Notes under the pieces: model-generated
The model's database searches: none
What the model was told of the DNA's origin: nothing
The model's input: the letters and a program-made list of their open reading frames with translations, nothing else
Position numbers and translations under genes: made by a program
Part shown: one piece after another, positions 34,739-40,828 of the stretch
Numbering within the stretch: the stretch's first letter is position 1
Layout: each line of letters starts with the position of its first letter
Assembly: GCA_018240295.1 (NCBI GenBank)
Contig: JAFEGB010000035.1
Coordinates: 1 to 40,828, forward strand
Direction: 5' to 3'
DNA length: 40,828 nucleotides
Source of the DNA: Pseudomonadota bacterium
Lineage (GTDB): Bacteria; Pseudomonadota; Gammaproteobacteria; Competibacterales; Competibacteraceae

Positions 34739-35761
34739 TCAGGAGGCGGCCGAGCGGGTGCCGAAGCCGAACGAGAACAGGTGGCGCACGCTGCCGAGCA
34801 GGCGCTTCAGCAGGCCGCGGCGCTGCAGGCGTTCGGCGACGGCCGGAGCCTCGGCGGGGCGGTGGCGGGCGAGGGCACCGGGTTCGTTGCGCAGGAACTC
34901 GTGCTTGCGCAGCGCCGAGCCGAGGGCGAGGCGCAGCACCGAAGGCTTGACCGGCTTGCCGATCAGCCGGAACAGCTGGCCTTCGTTGATCAGGTCGATG
35001 ACGGTCGGACCGTCATGCAGCGCCGTGACCATCACCGACAGCACCGCCGGGTGCGTGGCCTTGATGCCCTTGATCACATCGGTCATGTCCTCGTCGGCGA
35101 CGCGCACGTCGGAGACGACGATGCCGATGCCCTCGTGCTGTTCGAGCAGGGCGATGGCCTGATCGGCGTGGCGGGCGACATGTACCGGATGCGTGCTGCC
35201 GAAGTCGGCCCGGACCAGATCGAGCAGTTCGCGGCCATCGTCGACGACCAGGATGCCGACGCCGGTGCCCTGGGCGGCGGCCGGCACCAGATCGGGAGCG
35301 CCGTGCACCGGTTCGTTGGCCGGGGCCAGCGAGGCGGAGGCGGCAACGGCGACGGTCGCGAGCAGGTCGTTGCCCCAGGGCTTCTGCACGAAGCGGAACA
35401 CTTCGCCTTCGTTGATGCTGGCAGTGATCGCCGAGAGGTCCGACCACGCGGTCAGCAGGATGCGCATCGTGCGCGGCGAACGCGTCGCAAACTCGCGCAG
35501 CAGCTCGACGCCGGTCATGCCCGGCATGCGCTGGTCACTGACGATCACGTCGATGTCGTGCGTGCCGAGCAGCTCCAGCGCGTCCCGGGCGGAGTTGGCG
35601 GTCAGCACCGCGTACTGGCCGGTGCGCCGGAACAGCGCCGACAGCGAACGCGTGATCGGTGGTTCGTCATCGACGAACAGCACGGTCGGCAGCTTGCTGC
35701 CGGCGGGCTGCGGGCGGGTGCCGGAAACGGGAACAGGAACGAGATGCGGCGTCGTGCTCAT
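34739..35761 (-). CDS. Response regulator with two receiver domains
   Basis: The protein has 340 residues. The first receiver (25-145) has VDDEPP and acceptor Asp76 in IVSDQRMPG, with Lys in FVQKPW. The second (165-285) has VVDDGREL, Asp218 in IVVSDVRV and Lys in LIGKPV. The C-terminal tail of about 50 residues is basic and shows no known output domain. It probably relays phosphate or binds other proteins. The start at 35761 is 10 bases after the kinase stop, so both genes form one operon and one signalling pair. Confidence 0.92.
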   Translation of the reverse strand: MSTTPHLVPVPVSGTRPQPAGSKLPTVLFVDDEPPITRSLSALFRRTGQYAVLTANSARDALELLGTHDIDVIVSDQRMPGMTGVELLREFATRSPRTMRILLTAWSDLSAITASINEGEVFRFVQKPWGNDLLATVAVAASASLAPANEPVHGAPDLVPAAAQGTGVGILVVDDGRELLDLVRADFGSTHPVHVARHADQAIALLEQHEGIGIVVSDVRVADEDMTDVIKGIKATHPAVLSVMVTALHDGPTVIDLINEGQLFRLIGKPVKPSVLRLALGSALRKHEFLRNEPGALARHRPAEAPAVAERLQRRGLLKRLLGSVRHLFSFGFGTRSAAS

Positions 35762-35771
35762 CGGGGGTCCC

Positions 35772-37781
35772 TCAGGCAGCCGCGCCCAGCGGGCGCAGAG
35801 GTTCGGACGGGTCCGGATTGCCGGCCGGGCGGGGGGCGGCAGCGGTGGTGGCCGCAGCATCGACCGGAGCGGCCGCGGCAAGTTCGGCGGAGGCATCGAC
35901 CGGCAGATCGAGCGTGAAGCTCGCGCCGCGCCCCGGCGTGCTGTCGACGAGGATGCGTCCGCCGTGGGCACGCACGATCTGGTGCGCGAGGTGCAGGCCG
36001 AGTCCGGTGCCCTTGCCGACGTCCTTGGTCGTGAAGAACGGATCGAAGATGTGGTCGCGGATCTCGGCCGGGATGCCGCAGCCGGTGTCACTGACCACCA
36101 GCCGCACGCGCCGGCCCCGCGCGTGCAGCTCGGCGCTGATCGTCAGCCGGTGCTCGGCGGCGCCCTGCATGGCGTGGCAGGCGTTGACGACCAGATTCAG
36201 CAGCACCTGCGCGAGCTGGCCGGGTGCGCAGATGATCGCCGGCAGGTCTTCGGCGTAGCGGGTGTCGATCCGGGCGCCGCACTTGCGGATTTCCGAGCCG
36301 GCGATGCTGAGCACGCTCGCGACCAGCTTCGGGATCTCGGTGCTGGCGACCTGACGCTGGTCGAGCCGGCTGAAGCTGCCGACGGCCTCGACGATGGCCT
36401 GGATGCGCGTGGTGCCGTCGGCGCAGTCTTCGAGCAGCTGCATCAGCTCGGTCGCCGTTTCCTCGCGTACGAAGGTTTCGGCGGCGATCAGCGTGCGCCC
36501 GAGTTTCAGCGCGCGTGCATCGGTGTCGGCCCCGGGCTGCTGCGCCTCGCGCCAGTCCTTGCTCAGGCTGGCCAGCGTGCGGGCGTGATCGACGCAGACA
36601 TCGAGGTTGCTGCGCGTCCAGGCCAGCGGGTTCTTGATCTCGTGGGCGATGCCGGCCGCGAGCGTGCCGAGGCCTTCGAGGCGACCGGCCTGCACCAGCG
36701 CCGCCTGGCTCTCGTGCAGTTCGCGCGTGCGTTCGGCGACCAGGCGTTCGAGCACGCGCCGGCGACGGGCACCGAGCGCGAGCGCGAGCGCCGCGACCAC
36801 GGCGAGGCCGATCACGACCGCCTGCGCCAGCCGGTGGAAGCGATCGGCACCGAGCACGTCGGGGCGCGTGGCCCAGTCGCTGTCCGGGCGGCCGTACCAG
36901 ACCAGCCAGCCGCGCGCCGCGCCGGCGAGGCCGAGCGGCATGGTTTCGGAGTAGATCGTGTCGGGGGCGGCGCGCTGCTGGCGGATCCAGCCGGCAGCAC
37001 GGCCGGCCTCGCCGCCGGGACCGCCGGCGACCAGATAATCGTGATCGGCGTTGTAGAGCGCGAAGTTGCCGTCCTCGGCACCGGCGCCGATGGCGGCGGC
37101 CAGCGCGCGGGACGGCAGCACGACGGCGACCGCGCCGCTGAGCGTGCCATCGGTGGCGTAGACCGGCACCGTCCACAGGAAGTGGCCGGCACCGTCCGGA
37201 TCGAGGCAGTCCGGCACCGCCCGGGCGCCGATCGCCGGATAGGCCGACCACGGCACGGCGTTGGCGCGCGGGTGCTGCTGCTGCAGGTATGCGAGCTGCC
37301 CGCGCAGGCGTTCGTCGAGCAGCGCGTCGCTGCGCGCCGTGCAGTCGGCGCTGGCGGCCTTGCGCGGGGCGGTCCACGGCAGCACGGTCACGGCATCGAG
37401 CCGGTACGGCATCGGCGCATCGCTGCCGGTGCCGACCACCAGCAGCCGCTGCGGACGCAGGCGCTGCTGGCCGAGGAAGATTTCGCCGATTGCTGCGGCG
37501 GTTTCCGGTTCGGCGGCTCCGGCCGGACCCTGCGCCTGCACGGCCGGCAGACGCGCGATCGCGCGCAGGCCGCGCGCCAGCGCACCGAGTTCGATCTCGA
37601 CCTGTTCGCGACGGGCGAGCAGGCGCTGGTGGCTTTCCTGGATGTAGGCGGCGCGCGTCGCCTCCAGGTCGATGGCGTGTTTTTTCTGGATCGCCCACAG
37701 GCCGGCGGCCGTGGCGGCGACGAGCAGGACACCGGCGGCGACGATGCCGGCGGTGGCGGACTGGCGTGGCGATTGCGGCAT
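35772..37781 (-). CDS. Membrane sensor histidine kinase
   Basis: The protein has 669 residues. Membrane helices lie at about 13-33 and about 325-345, flanking a large periplasmic sensor of the Cache-like kind. HisKA follows with the acceptor His380 in GIAHEIKNPLAW. The ATPase domain has N box LLNLVVNACHAM, G1 DTGCGI, F box FDPFFTTK and G2 GTGLGLHLA, all intact. The family is NtrB/DctB-like in layout. The C-terminus is an Ala/Pro-rich tail. The start at 37781 has GGGAGG 7 bases upstream. It is followed by its double-receiver partner. Confidence 0.94.
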   Translation of the reverse strand: MPQSPRQSATAGIVAAGVLLVAATAAGLWAIQKKHAIDLEATRAAYIQESHQRLLARREQVEIELGALARGLRAIARLPAVQAQGPAGAAEPETAAAIGEIFLGQQRLRPQRLLVVGTGSDAPMPYRLDAVTVLPWTAPRKAASADCTARSDALLDERLRGQLAYLQQQHPRANAVPWSAYPAIGARAVPDCLDPDGAGHFLWTVPVYATDGTLSGAVAVVLPSRALAAAIGAGAEDGNFALYNADHDYLVAGGPGGEAGRAAGWIRQQRAAPDTIYSETMPLGLAGAARGWLVWYGRPDSDWATRPDVLGADRFHRLAQAVVIGLAVVAALALALGARRRRVLERLVAERTRELHESQAALVQAGRLEGLGTLAAGIAHEIKNPLAWTRSNLDVCVDHARTLASLSKDWREAQQPGADTDARALKLGRTLIAAETFVREETATELMQLLEDCADGTTRIQAIVEAVGSFSRLDQRQVASTEIPKLVASVLSIAGSEIRKCGARIDTRYAEDLPAIICAPGQLAQVLLNLVVNACHAMQGAAEHRLTISAELHARGRRVRLVVSDTGCGIPAEIRDHIFDPFFTTKDVGKGTGLGLHLAHQIVRAHGGRILVDSTPGRGASFTLDLPVDASAELAAAAPVDAAATTAAAPRPAGNPDPSEPLRPLGAAA

Positions 37782-38229
37782 GGTGTGGCCTCCCGTGGCA
37801 TCTGCCGGCATTCGTTCGCAAGCGCGGACCGGCCCCGTGGCCCGGCTCGATACGGGTACTGCGCTTCAGCTGGAACCGGCGGGAGCCGGTCGGAAAAGCC
37901 AGTGATGGATGCGGTGGCGGCGGCCTGCCGTTCCTGCGTGGGAGCGGCATGAATCCGTGCCTGACCCGAGTAACCGTGAAAATCGCTCGGAATTGGCGAT
38001 CAAGCTGGCTGCCGTCCGCCGGAGCGTCAAGTGACGGTACGGTCAGGTTCCGTGCTCCGGCGGTCGGCCACAACCGGCAAATGCCGCATGTGCGGCCAGC
38101 GGAGGCGTCCGCGCAGACGCCGCAAACCGCCGTGGCGCCCCGATGCAGCCGGGGGACTTGAAACCGCCGGCCGGTGCCCGCATGTCCGGCCGCGTTCCCT
38201 CATCCACCGAGCCGGAGACCGATCCGACC
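37782..38229. other. Divergent region between sensor kinase and htpG
   Basis: This 448-base stretch holds no supported gene. Apart from the heat-shock-type promoter at 38157-38185 I see no clear regulatory site. Confidence 0.55.
38157..38185 (+). promoter_or_regulatory. Sigma-32 heat-shock promoter of htpG
   Basis: CTTGAAA (38157-38163), 14 bases, then CCGCATGT (38178-38185). This fits the sigma-32 consensus CTTGAAA-N13/15-CCCCATNT with a single mismatch. Transcription would begin near 38191, about 40 bases before the htpG ATG. Confidence 0.85.
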
Positions 38230-40134
38230 ATGACCGTCGATACGCACAAGGAAACGCTGGGCTTCCAGACCGAGGTGAAGCAGCTCCTTCACCTGATGAT
38301 CCACTCGCTGTATTCGAACCGGGAGATCTTCCTGCGCGAGCTGATCTCCAACGCGTCCGATGCCTGCGACAAGCTGCGCTTCGAGGCCCTGACCGATGGT
38401 GCGCTGTTCGAGGACGACGCGACGCTCGCCATCCACATCGCCGCCGACAAGGACGCGCGCACGCTGACCATCCGCGACAACGGCATCGGCATGAGCCGTC
38501 AGGAGGTCATCGACAACATCGGCACGATCGCCCGTTCCGGCACGCGCGCCTTCTTCGAGCAGCTCTCCGGCGACCAGCAGAAGGACGCCTCGCTGATCGG
38601 CCAGTTCGGCGTCGGCTTCTATTCGGCGTTCATCGTCGCCGAGCGCGTGACGCTGACCACGCGCCGCGCCGGCCTGACCGCCGGACACGGCGTGCGCTGG
38701 GAATCGGCCGGCGAGGGCGACTACACGCTCGAATCCATCGAGCAGGCCGCGCGCGGCACCGAAGTGACGCTGCACCTGCGCGAGGAAGCCGCCGAGTTCC
38801 TCGACGACTGGCGGCTGCGCTCGATCATCACCAAGTACTCGGATCACATCCAGCTGCCGGTGATGCTGACCGTCAGCAAGCCGGCCGAGGAGGAAGGCGG
38901 CGAGGCGACCCGCGAGATCGAGCAGGTCAACAAGGCCTCGGCGCTGTGGACGCGCGCGAAGGGCGACATCAGCGACGACGACTACAAGGCCTTCTACAAG
39001 CACGTCGGCCACGACTTCCAGGACCCGCTCGCCTGGACCCACAACCGCGTCGAGGGCAAGTACGAGTACACCTCGCTGCTGTACGTGCCCGGGCGTGCGC
39101 CGTTCGACCTGTGGGACCGCGACCAGAAGCACGGCGTGAAGCTGTACGTGCAGCGCGTGTTCATCATGGATGACGCCGAACACCTGATGCCGCGCTACCT
39201 GCGCTTCGTGCGCGGTGTCATCGATTCCAACGACCTGCCGCTGAACGTCTCGCGCGAGCTGCTGCAGTCGAACAAGGTCATCGACTCGATCCGCTCCGGC
39301 TCGGTCAAGAAGGTGCTCGGCCTGCTTGAAGAGATCGCGAAGAACGAACCCGAAAAGTACGCGACCTTCTGGCAGGAATTCGGTCGCGTGCTGAAGGAAG
39401 GCCCGGGCGAGGACTACGCCAACCGCGAGCAGATTGCGAAGCTGCTGCGCTTCGCCACGACCCAGGCCGACACGCCGGAGCAGAGCGTCTCGCTCGCCGA
39501 TTACGTCGCGCGCATGAAGGAAGGCCAGACGGCGATCTACTACATCACCGCCGATTCCTTCGCCGCCGCGAAGAACAGCCCGCACCTCGAAGTGTTCCGC
39601 AAGAAGGGCATCGAGGTGCTGCTGATGTCGGAGCGCGTCGACGAGTGGCTGATGTCGCACCTCGAAGAATTCGACGGCAAGCGTCTGGTGTCGGTCGCCA
39701 AGGGTGCGCTCGATCTCGGCGCGATCGAATCCGACGAGGAAAAGGCGCAGCAGAAGGAAGTCGAGGAGCGCTTCAAGGGCCTGGTCGAGCGCGTGAAGAC
39801 CGTGCTCGGTGACGCGGTCAAGGACGTGCGCCTGTCGCAGCGCCTGACCGATTCGCCGGCCTGCCTCGTCGTCGAGGAATACGCGATGAGCGCGCATCTG
39901 GAGCGGCTGCTGAAGGAAGCCGGTCAGGACGTGCCCGGCAGCAAGCCGACGCTGGAGCTGAACCCCGAGCACCCGCTGATCGCGCGCCTCGATGCCGAGG
40001 CCGAGGACACGCGCTTCGCCGACCTCGCGCACCTGCTGTTCGGTCAGGCGACGCTCGCCGAAGGCGGCACGCTCGAAGACCCGGCGACCTTCGTCAAGCG
40101 CCTGAACGGCCTGCTGCTGACGCTGGCGGCCTGA
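38230..40134 (+). CDS. htpG: Chaperone protein HtpG (bacterial Hsp90)
   Basis: The protein has 634 residues; E. coli HtpG has 624. The ATP-driven homodimer remodels client proteins in the cytoplasm. The GHKL ATPase part is intact: [17 protein letters not shown] near residue 35, [24 protein letters not shown] near residue 85 and [14 protein letters not shown] near residue 125. The middle domain has [21 protein letters not shown], and SRELLQSN follows. The C-terminus ([10 protein letters not shown]) is also family-like. ATG 38230 begins [16 protein letters not shown] as usual for the family; an in-frame ATG lies upstream at 38182 but inside the promoter. GGAGA lies 11 bases upstream. Confidence 0.98.
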   Translation: MTVDTHKETLGFQTEVKQLLHLMIHSLYSNREIFLRELISNASDACDKLRFEALTDGALFEDDATLAIHIAADKDARTLTIRDNGIGMSRQEVIDNIGTIARSGTRAFFEQLSGDQQKDASLIGQFGVGFYSAFIVAERVTLTTRRAGLTAGHGVRWESAGEGDYTLESIEQAARGTEVTLHLREEAAEFLDDWRLRSIITKYSDHIQLPVMLTVSKPAEEEGGEATREIEQVNKASALWTRAKGDISDDDYKAFYKHVGHDFQDPLAWTHNRVEGKYEYTSLLYVPGRAPFDLWDRDQKHGVKLYVQRVFIMDDAEHLMPRYLRFVRGVIDSNDLPLNVSRELLQSNKVIDSIRSGSVKKVLGLLEEIAKNEPEKYATFWQEFGRVLKEGPGEDYANREQIAKLLRFATTQADTPEQSVSLADYVARMKEGQTAIYYITADSFAAAKNSPHLEVFRKKGIEVLLMSERVDEWLMSHLEEFDGKRLVSVAKGALDLGAIESDEEKAQQKEVEERFKGLVERVKTVLGDAVKDVRLSQRLTDSPACLVVEEYAMSAHLERLLKEAGQDVPGSKPTLELNPEHPLIARLDAEAEDTRFADLAHLLFGQATLAEGGTLEDPATFVKRLNGLLLTLAA

Positions 40135-40137
40135 ACC

Positions 40138-40197
40138 GGCGGGCTTCGGCCCGCCCGATGCTCAGATGCGGCCCGTCCGGGAAACCGGGCGGGCCGC
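40138..40197 (+). terminator. Double hairpin terminator after htpG
   Basis: The first hairpin is GGCGGGC-TTCG-GCCCGCC (40138-40155). The second is a 13-bp stem with one G-U pair and a GAAA loop (40168-40180 with 40185-40197), followed by a weak TGTTTC. The tetraloops are both of stable types. Confidence 0.7.
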
Positions 40198-40225
40198 GGC
40201 TGTTTCAGGGGCGTCCGGGTCTGCT

Positions 40226-40309
40226 GCGCAAGGATTGGCCGATGACGCGCAAGGCCCCGTCCATGCCGCGCAGGGATCAGCCGCTGGCGCGCAGGCATCC
40301 CTCCCGGAC
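40226..40309. repeat. Four 21-bp imperfect tandem repeats
   Basis: Units begin GCGCAAGG (40226), GCGCAAGG (40247), GCGCAGGG (40268) and GCGCAGGC (40289), at exact 21-base spacing. The rest of each unit varies. They lie between the htpG terminator and the PIN gene and belong to no supported gene. Confidence 0.75.
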
Positions 40310-40339
40310 GCCGGGGCTTTGCAGTTGCAGGGGCTGCGA

Positions 40340-40763
40340 TCAGGTGCCGGTGATCTGCCGGAGCGCTTCGGCGGCTTCGACGATCGCAATACCCTGATGG
40401 CTGCCGAGCGGCAGCAGATGCTTGCGATCCCCGGTGACGATCAGGTCGGCGCACGCCGCGACTGCGGCGGCAATGACCTGATCGTCATCGACATCGCCGG
40501 CCACCACGCGCGGCACGCTGCCGGGATCGGCAGCCCGATGGCCTCGACGTAATCGGCCAGCACAGCGCCGGCTGATCTGCCGATCAGGGTCAGTCGCCGG
40601 TTCGCGGTGGGGCGGGCCAGCACGTCGGCGAGTTTTTCGGGCAGCGCCGTGCTGCTGTAGATCCGCAGTTCGGGACGCTGGCTGATGGCGCTCAGCAAGT
40701 GGTACGGCGTGCCGCGCCACAGCAGCGCCGACAGCACGACGTTGTATCCAGGACGATCCGCAT
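40340..40763 (-). pseudogene. PIN-domain (VapC-like) toxin gene with two frameshifts
   Basis: Three frames together give one PIN-domain protein. MRIVLDT starts at 40763. VLSALLWRGTPYHLL to LADYVEAIGLP is in a second frame from about 40737. DPGSVPRVVAGDVDDDQVIAAA to LPLGSHQGIAIV is in a third frame from about 40528 to the stop. Each switch fits loss of a single base: one in the DTN motif near 40738-40745, the other near 40528-40545. PIN toxins cleave RNA with acidic residues of which the D of DT, the E in LPEKLADVL and the DVDDD cluster are still seen. As read, no full-length toxin is made. Sequencing error is the main alternative. Confidence 0.8.
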
Positions 40764-40828
40764 CAGGACGGTTGCCGGGTGCGACGCTCGGCGCGGGCCG
40801 CCTCGATTTCGGCAGCGATCTCGTCCTC
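40763..40828 (-). CDS. Antitoxin C-terminal end (partial)
   Basis: The frame is open from the right edge and encodes 21 residues ending EIEAARAERRTRQPS. The TGA stop overlaps the PIN gene ATG (TGATG), the usual coupling of antitoxin and toxin genes. An acidic-to-basic helical end suits small antitoxins such as ribbon-helix-helix types, but the family cannot be fixed from this fragment. Confidence 0.6.
   Translation of the reverse strand, partial: EDEIAAEIEAARAERRTRQPS

Noticed and set aside
40226-40309. CRISPR array
   Set aside because: Units are too short and imperfect, with no true spacers and no cas genes.

Overview
The window is GC-rich, densely coded bacterial DNA from a diazotrophic proteobacterium. 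It carries nifHDK with draT and draG, a Shethna-type [2Fe-2S] protein, an E. coli-type riboflavin synthase, a GcvR-like ACT protein and many c-di-GMP and two-component proteins. Gammaproteobacteria, or a related betaproteobacterium, is my best guess. It is inferred from protein resemblance remembered from known families, not from a search. I see no tRNA, rRNA, CRISPR array or insertion sequence.

Layout. Positions 1-6100 hold the end of a sigma-54 activator, a small membrane protein, a YfcE-like phosphodiesterase, mnmA (minus) and a GGDEF/EAL membrane protein. Positions 6031-11332 (minus) encode a MASE1 hybrid histidine kinase and, overlapping it, a REC-Hpt-REC-GGDEF-like protein. The kinase has Arg where the phospho-acceptor His should be. 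Positions 11519-15621 hold a cupin, a LysR regulator, a TauE/SafE exporter, glk and ribE. Positions 15774-20404 (all minus) run, in transcription order, draT, draG, a divergent four-cysteine MbtH-like protein, a canonical MbtH protein and a patatin-like lipase. Positions 20405-21005 are a rich divergent control region. Positions 21006-25651 are nifH, nifD, nifK and a FeSII-like ferredoxin, closed by an intrinsic terminator. Positions 25862-32288 hold a PstS-OmpA fusion, a secreted Tudor/SH3-like protein, two alpha/beta hydrolases, an AEC transporter, a DUF2237 protein and a GcvR-like protein. Positions 32737-37781 hold a chemoreceptor and, convergently, a sensor kinase/double-receiver operon. 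Positions 38230-40828 hold htpG behind a sigma-32-like promoter and a frameshifted PIN-toxin locus with the end of its antitoxin.

How the genes work together. The nifH promoter has the classical NifA site, IHF site and -24/-12 sigma-54 order. The divergent draT gene has its own sigma-54-like element, and a perfect FNR/Anr box lies between them. NifHDK make nitrogenase, and DraT/DraG reversibly ADP-ribosylate NifH on an arginine that is present here (Arg102). The FeSII-like protein may shield the enzyme from oxygen. Two MbtH-like proteins follow draG although no NRPS is visible. One of them has gained cysteines, and the other has a hairpin that would mask its ribosome binding site. This is the most unusual part of the window.
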